This document shows, piece by piece, positions 23,948-32,351 of a stretch of DNA of 64,000 nt. This DNA is from Chloroflexota bacterium. GTDB lineage: Bacteria > Chloroflexota > Anaerolineae > SpSt-313. Positions within the stretch are counted from its first letter, which is position 1. Every line of letters starts with the position of its first letter. The position numbers and the translations under genes are program-made. The notes beneath the pieces are model-generated. The model saw only the letters and a program-made list of their open reading frames with translations, did no database searches and was not told where the DNA came from. Location: assembly GCA_029553955.1 (NCBI GenBank), contig JAKPJZ010000093.1, forward strand, positions 1-64,000. The letters are read 5' to 3'.

Positions 23948-26509
23948 ATGACGACTCGGGCCCTCCCCCACGATAACACCTCTGCCCACCAACGCAAGCC
24001 GTCACCCGGGCTGACTCAGGCCCAGGTGACGGAGGCGCGGCGCACGTACGGCGAAAACGTGCTGCCGAGCGCCAAGGGCGTCACCGCTTGGTCGATCCTC
24101 CTCTCGCAGTTCAAGAGCCCCCTGGTCTACATCATCCTGGTGGCCGCGGGCATTTCGCTGCTGCTGCGCGAGCTCGGCGACTTTGCCATCATCATGGCGG
24201 TCGTCGTCATCGACGTGATCCTGGGCTTTGTGCAAGAGCACCAGGCGCAGCGCACCTACACCGCCCTCAGAAGCCTGCTGCGGCCGACGACCACCGTCAT
24301 CCGTGATGGGCAGCGGCAGGAGATCGAGGTCAAGGACCTGGTGCCGGGCGACCTGGTCGTGCTGACCGCGGGCGAGCACGTGCCCGCCGACGGCGAGATC
24401 ATCGAATGCGCCAAGCTCTCGGTAGAGGAGGCCACCCTCACCGGCGAGAGCGAGCCTATCGCCAAGAGCGACGAGGGCGAGCACAGCCGGGCCTACATGG
24501 GCACGACGGTGCTGACCGGCCACGGCCTGATGCAGGTGACGCAGACCGGCATGCGCACCGAGCTGGGCAAGATCGCCAGCAGCCTCGGCGACTCGGCCGA
24601 GGAGGAGACGCCGCTACAGGTGCGCCTGCGCGCCTTTAGCCACACCCTGACCAAGCTGGTCATCGGCGTCACCGTGGTCATCTTTGCCGTCGGCCTGCTG
24701 CGTGGCGGCCTACACCCGGCCAGCATCATGCAGAACCTGGCGCCGATGTTGCGCGTCTCCATCATCCTGGCCATCGCCGCGGTGCCCGAGGGCCTGCTCA
24801 TCGCCGTGACCGTGGTGCTCGTGTTGGGCATGCGCAAGATCCTCAAGCGCAACGGCCTGGTGAAGCGGCTGCTCGCGGTCGAGACGCTGGGCTCGGTGAC
24901 GGTGATCTGCACCGACAAGACTGGCACGCTCACCGAGGGCCGCATGCGCGTGACCCGCCGGCACCTGCCGCAGCCGCAGCGGGCGCTGGAAGCGATGATC
25001 CTCTGCAACAATCTCGAGGGCCCGGTCGACGCTGCCCTGTGGGACTTGGCCACGGCCGAGCTGGCCCGGCAGCCGCAGGCGCTAGGCGAGACGTCGGCCG
25101 TGAGCGGCGGCCCGCAGGCGGTCGTCGACGCCTCGGAGCGGCTGGCCGAGGAGCCGTTCTCGAGCGAGTGTAAGTTCATGGTCGTCGCCGCCCGCCTCGG
25201 CGCCGCCGCACGCGACTATCTCAAGGGTGCGCCCGAGATCGTGTTGGGCATGTGCCGCGCGAGCGAGGCCGAGCGCGCCGCCATCCTGGCCGAGGTGGAG
25301 CAGTGGGCCAGCGAGGGGCTGCGGCCGCTGGGCCTGGCCTACCGCGATGCCGCACCGCTCGAGGAGCGCAGCGGCTACACCTGGGCCGGCCTCGTGGCCA
25401 TGGAGGACCCCATCCGCGCGGGGGTGCGCGAGTCGATCGCCGTGGCGCGCCACGCCGGCATCGAGGTCAAGATGATCACCGGCGACTATCGCCGCACCGC
25501 CGAGCGCATCGCGCGCAACGTGGGCCTCAGCGTGGGACCGGGGCAGATCATGGAAGGCAGCGAGCTCGCCGCGCTCGACGACGCCGCCCTGCAGGCGCGC
25601 ATCGCCGATACCGTCGTCTTTGCGCGCATCCGCCCGCACGACAAGCTGCGCATCGTGCGCGCCCTGCAGGCCCGCGGCGAGGTCACGGCCATGATCGGCG
25701 ATGGCGTGAACGACGCCCCAGCGCTCAAGCGGGCCAACATCGGCGTGGTGGTCGGCACGGCCACCGACGTGGCCAAGGAGACCGCCGACCTGATCCTGCT
25801 CGACAGCAACTTTAAGACGCTGGTGGCGGCGATCGAAGAGGGCCGCGTGATCTTTGAGAACATCCGCAAGGTGGTGGCCTACACCCTGTCGAACTCGTTC
25901 GCCGAGGTGCTGCTCATCTTCGGCGCCATGCTGCTCGGCTGGCCGGCGCCGCTGATGGTGGCGCAGATCCTGTGGATCCACCTTATCTGCGACGGGCCGT
26001 CGGACATTGTGCTCGGCTTTGAGCCCAAGGAAGAGGGCATCATGGACGAAAAGCCCAAGCCGCTCAGCGAGCCGATCCTGAACCGGCTGGGGCTGTCGCT
26101 CATCGGCGTCATCAGCGTGGCCAGCGCCCTCGTGGGCCTGGCGTTCTTTGGGCACTATTGGCTCTCGCACGGCAACGAGACGGCAGCGCGCAGCTTTGCC
26201 TTCGGCTCGTTTGCCATCAACTCGATGATCTACATCTTTGCCTACCGCAGCCTGCGCCGCTCGATCTTCCGCGTGGGCAGCCTGCGGCAGAACAAGCCGC
26301 TGGCCTGGGCGGTGGCTGCAGGCCTGATCACAGCCCTGGCGGCGATCCTGCTGCCGCAGCTTCGCGCCCTGCTTGGCGTCGTGCCGCTCGACCCCTCCCA
26401 GTGGGCGCTCATCGCCGCCGTGGCGCTCGGCCTGCTCGCCGTGGTCGAAGCGGGCAAGTACTGGGCGAACCACGGCTACCGGCAGGCAGGCAAGCCGGCG
26501 GTGGAGTAG
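23948..26509 (+). CDS. P-type cation-transporting ATPase (P2 type)
   Basis: An 853-residue cation pump of the Ca/Mg/Na P2 group. In order: an N-terminal cation-ATPase domain (GLTQAQVTEARRTYGENVLP), paired helices near 45-85, actuator loop with TLTGESEP, the phosphorylated Asp323 in DKTGTLTEG, hinge motifs MITGDYRRTA and GDGVNDAPALKRANIGV, and about six C-terminal helices. The helix-4 site reads AAVPEGLL, as in Ca2+-type pumps, but the ion is not settled. ATG 23948 follows TAAGGAGC. A strong terminator sits between the nearest promoter and this gene, so expression probably depends on readthrough or an unseen second promoter. Confidence 0.9.
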   Translation: MTTRALPHDNTSAHQRKPSPGLTQAQVTEARRTYGENVLPSAKGVTAWSILLSQFKSPLVYIILVAAGISLLLRELGDFAIIMAVVVIDVILGFVQEHQAQRTYTALRSLLRPTTTVIRDGQRQEIEVKDLVPGDLVVLTAGEHVPADGEIIECAKLSVEEATLTGESEPIAKSDEGEHSRAYMGTTVLTGHGLMQVTQTGMRTELGKIASSLGDSAEEETPLQVRLRAFSHTLTKLVIGVTVVIFAVGLLRGGLHPASIMQNLAPMLRVSIILAIAAVPEGLLIAVTVVLVLGMRKILKRNGLVKRLLAVETLGSVTVICTDKTGTLTEGRMRVTRRHLPQPQRALEAMILCNNLEGPVDAALWDLATAELARQPQALGETSAVSGGPQAVVDASERLAEEPFSSECKFMVVAARLGAAARDYLKGAPEIVLGMCRASEAERAAILAEVEQWASEGLRPLGLAYRDAAPLEERSGYTWAGLVAMEDPIRAGVRESIAVARHAGIEVKMITGDYRRTAERIARNVGLSVGPGQIMEGSELAALDDAALQARIADTVVFARIRPHDKLRIVRALQARGEVTAMIGDGVNDAPALKRANIGVVVGTATDVAKETADLILLDSNFKTLVAAIEEGRVIFENIRKVVAYTLSNSFAEVLLIFGAMLLGWPAPLMVAQILWIHLICDGPSDIVLGFEPKEEGIMDEKPKPLSEPILNRLGLSLIGVISVASALVGLAFFGHYWLSHGNETAARSFAFGSFAINSMIYIFAYRSLRRSIFRVGSLRQNKPLAWAVAAGLITALAAILLPQLRALLGVVPLDPSQWALIAAVALGLLAVVEAGKYWANHGYRQAGKPAVE

Positions 26510-26842
26510 GCTGCACGCCGGCTCCCCCGCTTCGCTGTCGTCCCCTGGGCGCGGACAAGCCGGCATAGGCTCATGTCCTCGTGAGCCCGGCTCCAGCCGG
26601 GAGGGGTTTTTGTGGAGCATTGGCCGGAGCGTGGCCGCCCGCGGGCGGCCACGCTCCGGCCAATGCTCCACAAAAACCCCTACAGAGGGTCCGTTCCGGT
26701 GCCGTGCGAAGCCTTTTGCCCGGATGGCGTGCCCTGGCGACAAGTACGGCTGGAGAACGGCAGCTCCGGGGATAACAAAAGGGGGCGACGTTCCCGTCAC
26801 CCCCTGTGGGTCACTGCCGGGCCAACCGGCCGGCGCTGCGGT
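26510..26842. other. Convergent intergenic region with composite repeat
   Basis: Holds the 39-bp-arm palindrome at 26603-26680, flanked by GGCTCCAGCCGGGAGG on the left and by CGTTCCGGTGCCGTGCGAAG and CCCGGATGG on the right. The right flank resembles words near 53770 and 21310. Nothing coding is seen. Confidence 0.7.
26603..26680. terminator. Perfect 39-bp-arm palindrome
   Basis: Bases 26603-26641 and 26642-26680 are exact reverse complements, with outer GGGGTTTTTG and CAAAAACCCC. Its position between convergent genes and the terminal T/A runs fit a bidirectional terminator. Confidence 0.8.
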
Positions 26843-27247
26843 CTACCAGCGATCGCTGTAGCGGTCGTTGTTGCGACCGTTGCCGCGGCCGCGGCCGCCG
26901 AAACCACCGGAACGCCCGCTGCCCGAGCGGCGCTGCGAGCCGGCACCGCCGCCGGCGGGGCGCTCTGCCGAGAAGCAATCCGAGCAATAGACTGGGCGGT
27001 CGCCACGGGGCTCGAAAGGCACCTGGGTGGGCTTGCCACAGCGGCCACACACGGCCGGGTGCATCTCGCGCTCACGCGAGGCCGTGGGCCGGTCTTCGCC
27101 ACGGGTGCTCCTGCGAGCCGCACGGCAACTGGAGCAGCGGATGGGCTCGCTAAAGCCCTTCTCAGCAAAGAACTCTTGCTCACCGGCGGTGAACACGAAT
27201 TCCTGGCCGCAATCGCGGCACTTGAGGATCTTGTCTTGCACGATCAT
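26843..27247 (-). CDS. Zinc-ribbon protein with RGG-like tail
   Basis: A 134-residue protein with two zinc ribbons. The first has C10-x2-C13 (CRDCGQEF) and a CSSC pair near 38-41; the second has CGRCGKP near 67-70 and YCSDCF near 87-90. The C-terminus is Gly/Arg/Ser/Asn rich (GGFGGRGRGNGRNN), as in RNA-binding RGG tails. Similar small proteins are common in Chloroflexi, with no function I know of; an RNA-binding or stress role is inference. ATG 27247 follows AGGAGATC, and that ribosome site is paired with an upstream complement (27292-27300), suggesting translational control. Confidence 0.78.
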   Translation of the reverse strand: MIVQDKILKCRDCGQEFVFTAGEQEFFAEKGFSEPIRCSSCRAARRSTRGEDRPTASREREMHPAVCGRCGKPTQVPFEPRGDRPVYCSDCFSAERPAGGGAGSQRRSGSGRSGGFGGRGRGNGRNNDRYSDRW

Positions 27248-27249
27248 GA

Positions 27250-27300
27250 TCTCCTGATGTATGAGCTTGTACCTTCCGCAGCGCTTGCACGATCAGGAGA
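27250..27300 (-). promoter_or_regulatory. Shine-Dalgarno-sequestering leader hairpin
   Basis: On the minus strand TCTCCTGAT (27300-27292) is the exact complement of ATCAGGAGA (27258-27250), which contains the ribosome site of the zinc-ribbon gene. The loop is 33 nt and the second arm ends two bases before ATG. Pairing would hide the start region, as in RNA thermometers or translational riboswitches. Confidence 0.6.
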
Positions 27301-27372
27301 CATGAGTATTGCTGGTGACATTACTTCACGGACCTATCGCTCTTTGCTCTTATGCGAAAGTACAGCCTCGCT

Positions 27373-27401
27373 ATTGTACGCCAACTGACCCCGAAGTGCA
27401 A
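27373..27401 (-). promoter_or_regulatory. Promoter of the zinc-ribbon gene
   Basis: On the minus strand TTGCAC (27401-27396) and TACAAT (27378-27373) with a 17-bp spacer. This gives a leader of about 120 nt that includes the SD-sequestering hairpin. Confidence 0.6.
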
Positions 27402-27456
27402 ACGGAGTACCTGCCAAATGTGTCGCCGATCTTTTGGGCGCCAACATGGCTCCGCT

Positions 27457-27509
27457 GTGAGACACAAGCGGCGCTCCGGTCGATGGCCGGAGCGCCGCTT
27501 GTGTCTCAC
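27457..27509. terminator. 23-bp-arm inverted repeat downstream of the adaptor gene
   Basis: Bases 27457-27479 and 27487-27509 are exact reverse complements with a 7-nt loop. It lies just past the end of the HlyD-type gene on the minus strand. There is no long T-run, so termination is likely but not certain. Confidence 0.6.
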
Positions 27510-27542
27510 GCATCACGCACCACGCATCACGTTCCCCGCGCC

Positions 27543-28760
27543 CTACCGCACCGCCACCTGCTGCCCTTCCTTCAGCCCGTCGAGGATTTCGGTGCTGTCG
27601 GCGTCGCTGAGGCCGGTGGTGACCTGTACGTCGCGGGTGCGGCCGTTCTCGACGACGCGCACGTACTTGTTGCGCCCACGCGCCTCGACGGCCCGACTGG
27701 GGACGAGCAGGGTATCGTCGTGGGTGAGGGTGGTGATGCGCAGGTTGGCGCTCATGTCGGGGCGTACGGCGAGGCTGCCCGGCGCGAAGGAGATGACCGC
27801 TTCATAGCCGACGGTGCCGCGCTGCGGCGTGGCGCCGGGGGTGAGGCGCGCCACGCGGCCCGAGAGCACCTGGCCGGGGAAGGCATCGAGGCGGATTTCG
27901 GCCTCCTGCCCCACTTCGAGCTCGCCTATGTCGAGCTCGTCGACCTGCGTGCTCACTTCCAGCGTGGCCAGGTCGGCCAGGCGCACCACCTGGGCGCCGT
28001 AGGCCGTCTCGCCCTCGCGCACGTTGACCTGCAGCACGGTGCCGGCAAAGGGCGCGGTGACGGTGACGGCCTCGAGCCGCTTCTGCGCGTTCTGCAGGTC
28101 GAGCTGGGCCATTTCCAGGCTCTTCTCGGCGATCTCGATCTGGCTGGGCGTGGGGCCGCGGATGGCCTGCTCGAAATTGGCCTTGGCCGTCTCATAGTCG
28201 AGCTTGGCCGACTCGAGCGCGGCCGCCTCCGACGAGCCGCTGGCCGAGCCCCCGGCAGCCACCCTGTCGTAGGCCGACTGCGCCGCCTGCAAGACCGCCG
28301 CCGCCCGGCGCAGGTTGGCGCGGGCGATCTCGATCTGCGCGGCGCTGGGCGCGGCCTTGAGATCGTCGAGCTGGATCTGGCGCACCTGCAGGTTCAGCTC
28401 GGCCTGGCGCACCTGGGCCTCGGCCTCGGCGCTATCCGTGCGGACCAGCGCGTCGCCCCGGCCCACCTGCTGGCCGGGCTTGACGAGCACCTGCTGCACG
28501 ATGCCGCCCGAGCGCAGCGAAAGCCAGGCCTCGCGCGAGGCGCGCACCGCTCCCGAGGCCTCGACGTTGGAGGTGATGCGCCCGCGGCGCACGCGCGCCA
28601 CATCGTTGGGCGCGGCAGGGCGCAGGCTGAGGTAGACGCCGAGCGCCATCAGCGCGCAGAGCGCCAGCGCCGCTCCATAGGCCAGCCGCCGCTGCCGGCC
28701 GCTCCATGCCGCCAGCCGTACCCGCAGTTCCGCCATTGCCATGCGCAGTCTCTTGATCAT
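27543..28760 (-). CDS. HlyD/RND-type periplasmic adaptor protein
   Basis: A 405-residue membrane-fusion adaptor. One membrane helix (about residues 27-47) is followed by the lipoyl half-motif GAVRASREAWLSLRSGGIVQQV, a helical hairpin of about 150 residues, the second half-motif TAPFAGTVLQVNVREGETA, and a beta-barrel (VEVSTQV-like strands, AEIRLDAFPGQVLSGRV). Adaptors of this kind couple ABC or RND pumps to export, but no pump gene adjoins it. Its ATG overlaps the TGA of the upstream propeller/lipase gene (ATGA), so the two are translationally coupled and probably act together. A gap of 33 bp leads to a hairpin. Confidence 0.85.
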   Translation of the reverse strand: MIKRLRMAMAELRVRLAAWSGRQRRLAYGAALALCALMALGVYLSLRPAAPNDVARVRRGRITSNVEASGAVRASREAWLSLRSGGIVQQVLVKPGQQVGRGDALVRTDSAEAEAQVRQAELNLQVRQIQLDDLKAAPSAAQIEIARANLRRAAAVLQAAQSAYDRVAAGGSASGSSEAAALESAKLDYETAKANFEQAIRGPTPSQIEIAEKSLEMAQLDLQNAQKRLEAVTVTAPFAGTVLQVNVREGETAYGAQVVRLADLATLEVSTQVDELDIGELEVGQEAEIRLDAFPGQVLSGRVARLTPGATPQRGTVGYEAVISFAPGSLAVRPDMSANLRITTLTHDDTLLVPSRAVEARGRNKYVRVVENGRTRDVQVTTGLSDADSTEILDGLKEGQQVAVR

Positions 28761-31570
28761 CGCCCCTCGAAATCCTGATAGCGATACGGCCGCGTCTGCA
28801 ACACGTCTTCGGCCTCTTGCAGCGGGATGGCTGCCCCCGACTCGTCGAGCAACGTCACCCGCGACACGGTGTAGGGCCCATCGACCTGCGCCCCGGCCAG
28901 CAGATAGCCGGGGAAGCGCAGCGTCGCCATCTGCGTCCCTGCGTTCAGCGCCACGGGCGCCACGGCCCGTGCCACCTCGCGCCCCTGCGCATCGGCCAGC
29001 GCCGCTGCGATGAGGAAATTGCCGCGCGCCCGCACATCCACGCCCACCTGCAGCGTGAGCGCATCGTAGCGCCCGTCGCGGTCGGCGTCGTCGCTGGCCT
29101 CGGTGTACGTGCCCGTCAGCGCCGCCGTAGCCGGCGAGACGGCGAAGAGCGTCTCGGCGGTGCGCGCAAAGGCCGCGCCGCCCAGCGTGCCCTGCGCGGT
29201 GACAAAGAGGGTAAAGTAGCCGCCCCCGCTCGGCGGGCGGTAGCTCGCGCCATAGACGCCATCGTGCGCGGCGCCATCGCCGTGCTCGCCGTCGTCAAAG
29301 AGCGTCAGCGGGTCCACCTGCATGTCGGGCCGGCCGATCTCGGCCTCCACCCGCGCGCCCGGCAGCGCGCCGGCGCCGCTCTGCAGCGTGGCGGTGATGG
29401 CGACGGTCTCACCCTCGCCGAACCATACCTGGCCCGCCGAGGCGCTGAGGCTCAGCGAGGAGCCGGGGAACACCGCATAGCCGCTAAAGCGCGCCGCGCC
29501 TCCGGCGTCGCCCGGCCGGCTGACCGCCACCCGCCACACGCCGGGCTGCGCCTGCCGGATGAGGTAGCCCTGAAAGTCGGCCAGGCCGAGGTCAAAGAAC
29601 TCGCCCGCGTCGCCGATGGAGGCGGCGTCGACGGTGCGGCCCTGGGGATCGGTGAGGCTGAAGGTGAGCGGGCCCGTCTCGCCGCGCAGGTAAAAGCGCA
29701 CCTCGCCCGCGGTGTCGACCGTCACTGTCTGCGTCACCGTCTTGCCCGGCGCCACCTCGCCCGAGTAGAAGGGCGAGTGGCCGGGGATGGCGGGCACGGG
29801 CGGTGGCGTGGCCTCTTGCGGCGGCACCCCGGGCGGCTGAGCACCGGCCCCCAGGCGCAGCCGGTTGCGGATGTGGGCATCGTAGGTGCGCCGCGGCCAC
29901 AGGTACGAGGGCAGGCCGAGCACGATAGTCTGCTCCGACCAGGCGTGCAGGTCATCGGTCAGCACCTTGTGCACCGACGGGCCATCGAGCGCCAGCGCGC
30001 TGCCCGCCGAGATGAGCGCATCGCCCGGCGGCAGGCCGCGCAACGTCTCGGGCAGTTCGGAGCCGCGCGCATCGCCGGCGATGAGGGTGTAGGGCACAAG
30101 CGCCTCGTTCTGGTGCAGGCGGTTGAAGAGGGTGGCGTACTCGGGCGTCAGCTCGATGGCCGAAGGGTCGCGCGACCACTCATGAACCTCGCGCAACAGG
30201 AAGGGGTACCAGGTGCGCACGCCGGCCTGCGGCGTGCCCAAAATGAAGGCCTGGTCCACGTCGCCGGCGTAGAGGGCCGATTCGATGTAGGTGCGTGTGT
30301 TCAGGCCGCCCATGCTAAAGGCGATGATATCGACCTGGGCCGCGCCCGTCTCTTGCTTGGCGCGGGCGATGGCGGCGGCGATGTTGGCCGCGTTGGCGTG
30401 CAGCGTGTTCTTGGGCAACACGCCCGTCGCATAGTAGACGGGGTAGCCGTCGTCGCGCAGCCAGCTCGCCAGAAAGCGGAACTCGCTATCTTCCAGGCGG
30501 TCGCTACTAGGCCCGTGCCAGCCGTGCACCAGCACCACCGGCAGCCGCCGTGTGGAGGCCACGGTGCCGGCGCCGTAGCGCGCCGCCCCCGCCGAGACGC
30601 TGCCGAACCACGTTCCATCGCGCGACACGGCGACGGCCGAGACGTAACCGTGCGCCAGCCCTGCGCCGGGCGCAGGCGATGCCGCCCCCGGGCCGTGGAA
30701 GACGGCCCAGGTGTTGCCGTCGAACACCGCCGCGCCCGCTGCCGTGCCGGCCCAGAGGCGGCCCTCGGCGTCCATGGCGAGCGCCAGCACACGGTCATCG
30801 GGCAGGCCGTCGGCGCTGGTATAGGTTTGGAGCGCCGCGCCGGCAGCGTCGAGGTGCGTCAGGCCCTTGGCGGTGCCCACCCACGCCGAGCCGTCGCCCC
30901 CCGCGGCCAGCGCATTGACAAAATCGTCGGCCAGGCCGATGGAGGCATCCAAGTGCGTCCAGTGGCCCTCCGCCAAGCGCGCCACCCCGTGGCCGTGCAG
31001 GCCCACCCACAGGGCGCCGTCGGGCCCTGCAGCAAGCGCAGTCACGTAATCGGCCGGCAACGGCGAATTGCCCGAGGCATAGCTCTGCCAGCGGCCGTCG
31101 TCGAAGACGCTCACGCCGCGGCCCCAAGTGCCGCACCAGAGCCGCCCCTGGCCATCGACGGTCAGGGCGCTCACCCAGTCACCGGCGAGGCCCGAGTTGG
31201 CCGCGGTGTACGTCTGCCAGCGGTCGCCGTCGAGCACGGTCAGCCCGCAGCCAAAGGTGCCGAACCACACGCGCTCGCTCGCATCCACCGCGAGCGCGGC
31301 CACCCATTCGTTCGCCAGACCATCGGCTTGGCCGTAGCTGTACCAGCGGCCGTCGCGGTAGAGCCCGGCGCCATGGCTCGTACCCAGCCAGACGTCGCCC
31401 TGGCCCGCGCTCACAGCAATGGCCCACACCGTGTCGGAAGGCAGCCCGTCAACCGTGGTGAACTGGGTCCAGCGCAGGCTGTCGGGGTTCGCGGCGCCCC
31501 GGCTGGGCATGGCCAGCAGGGCCACCAGGAACACGGCCAGTGCCACCGTATGCCAACGCACATGGCGCAT
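28757..31570 (-). CDS. Secreted beta-propeller and alpha/beta-hydrolase (lipase-like) fusion
   Basis: A 937-residue exported protein. Residues 1-26 form a signal peptide. Residues 30-325 are about seven repeats of the two-component-regulator propeller type, each with W-x-G(T/S) and DGLP/GLA turns. Then PVVLVHGWHGPSSDRLEDSE and the nucleophile elbow AFSMGG start an alpha/beta-hydrolase resembling PGAP1-like lipases. The last 300 residues look like beta-sandwich modules (PPC-like, then an Ig-like region). Propellers of this class normally sense ligands in hybrid histidine kinases; fusing one to a lipase-like domain is unusual. It overlaps the adaptor gene by four bases. Substrate unknown. Confidence 0.75.
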   Translation of the reverse strand: MRHVRWHTVALAVFLVALLAMPSRGAANPDSLRWTQFTTVDGLPSDTVWAIAVSAGQGDVWLGTSHGAGLYRDGRWYSYGQADGLANEWVAALAVDASERVWFGTFGCGLTVLDGDRWQTYTAANSGLAGDWVSALTVDGQGRLWCGTWGRGVSVFDDGRWQSYASGNSPLPADYVTALAAGPDGALWVGLHGHGVARLAEGHWTHLDASIGLADDFVNALAAGGDGSAWVGTAKGLTHLDAAGAALQTYTSADGLPDDRVLALAMDAEGRLWAGTAAGAAVFDGNTWAVFHGPGAASPAPGAGLAHGYVSAVAVSRDGTWFGSVSAGAARYGAGTVASTRRLPVVLVHGWHGPSSDRLEDSEFRFLASWLRDDGYPVYYATGVLPKNTLHANAANIAAAIARAKQETGAAQVDIIAFSMGGLNTRTYIESALYAGDVDQAFILGTPQAGVRTWYPFLLREVHEWSRDPSAIELTPEYATLFNRLHQNEALVPYTLIAGDARGSELPETLRGLPPGDALISAGSALALDGPSVHKVLTDDLHAWSEQTIVLGLPSYLWPRRTYDAHIRNRLRLGAGAQPPGVPPQEATPPPVPAIPGHSPFYSGEVAPGKTVTQTVTVDTAGEVRFYLRGETGPLTFSLTDPQGRTVDAASIGDAGEFFDLGLADFQGYLIRQAQPGVWRVAVSRPGDAGGAARFSGYAVFPGSSLSLSASAGQVWFGEGETVAITATLQSGAGALPGARVEAEIGRPDMQVDPLTLFDDGEHGDGAAHDGVYGASYRPPSGGGYFTLFVTAQGTLGGAAFARTAETLFAVSPATAALTGTYTEASDDADRDGRYDALTLQVGVDVRARGNFLIAAALADAQGREVARAVAPVALNAGTQMATLRFPGYLLAGAQVDGPYTVSRVTLLDESGAAIPLQEAEDVLQTRPYRYQDFEGR

Positions 31571-31595
31571 TGCAGACCTCGTCTAGGCCCACGGG

Positions 31596-31691
31596 CTGTA
31601 GGGGCGCGAAAGGACGCGAAAGCCCTCGAGAGACGCGAAAGGTAGCTTTGCGTTTTCGTGCCTTTCGCGCCCTTTCGTGCTCTTTCGTGCC
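31596..31691. repeat. CTTTCGCGCC / GGCGCGAAAG repeat block, second copy
   Basis: The same words as at 1570-1794 (GGCGCGAAAGGACGCGAAAG on the left, CCTTTCGCGCCCTTTCGTGC on the right), here within the promoter-to-start leader of the propeller/lipase gene. Confidence 0.75.
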
Positions 31692-31705
31692 CAGTGGGCG
31701 CAGTG

Positions 31706-31734
31706 ATAATAGCATCGGCTCTTGCCCGTGTCAA
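31706..31734 (-). promoter_or_regulatory. Promoter of the propeller/lipase operon
   Basis: On the minus strand TTGACA (31734-31729) and TATTAT (31711-31706) with a 17-bp spacer. It gives a leader of about 130 nt that contains the foldback repeat at 31596-31691. Confidence 0.7.
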
Positions 31735-31751
31735 TTGCGGGTTTGTTGAAG

Positions 31752-31780
31752 TTGGCGGCGTGGCCGCATTCTGCTATAAT
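31752..31780 (+). promoter_or_regulatory. Orphan plus-strand promoter
   Basis: TTGGCG at 31752-31757 and a perfect TATAAT at 31775-31780 with a 17-bp spacer. There is no gene for 570 bp downstream, and xerD has its own promoter, so this may drive a non-coding RNA through the 31848-32199 element. Confidence 0.5.
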
Positions 31781-31847
31781 AGTCAAGTGGTGAGGCGCCT
31801 GTGGGGAGAGCATGTAGCGGGTTGGCCGAACCTGCCGCCCGCAGGGC

Positions 31848-32199
31848 ACCTGACACACCAATCTCCCTGGCGGGTGGCCAGCGCCTGCATTCTGGCAAGA
31901 ACTCGGCCCAGCTCGCGCCGCGGCTGACAGACGGTTTCTCCTGCTGCAGGGTGAGCCCCCCCTGCGGGCCAAGCCCTCGGGGCGCAGGCCTGCCGTTCCC
32001 CCGTCGCGGGGGAATTGGGGCGCTCGACCGAGTCCTGTGTGGCCAAGAAACGGCAAGCGAGCGATCTAGTGCCGCGGAAGACAGCCCAATTCCCCCGCGA
32101 CGGGGGAACGGTAGGGGGGGCCCCGCCCGTGGGTATGGGCAGGCGTCTGGCTGGGTCATCGCCAATCGCCTTCCTGCCATGGAAATCGGTGTGACAGGT
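31848..32199. mobile_element. MITE-like element left of xerD
   Basis: The end ACCTGACACACCAATCTCCC (25-bp repeat at 31848-31872) is mirrored at 32175-32199 by a degenerate inverted copy. Inside, at 31991-32019 and 32083-32112, are two inverted copies of the TTCCCCCGTCGCGGGGGAA palindrome also found around the DUF559 gene. No coding frame with family motifs is present. Confidence 0.55.
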
Positions 32200-32263
32200 C
32201 TTCGAAGGCCCGTCATCTGACCCGCACCCCCTCCGGGCACATTTGACGTAGTGTAGAAGCGAT

Positions 32264-32292
32264 TTGGACCTTATGCAAAGTGGTGGTAGAAT
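32264..32292 (+). promoter_or_regulatory. Promoter of xerD
   Basis: TTGGAC at 32264-32269 and TAGAAT at 32287-32292 with a 17-bp spacer, 60 bp before the start. Confidence 0.6.
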
Positions 32293-32351
32293 AAGGTGTC
32301 AAGGGCAGTGATCTCGGGGAGCATGGCCACGCTAGAAGGGGGACGAGAGGA

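Noticed and set aside
28817-31645. 942-codon frame antisense to the propeller/lipase gene
   Set aside because: The minus-strand product has signal peptide, propeller repeats and hydrolase motifs; the antisense product is low-complexity His/Arg/Gly.
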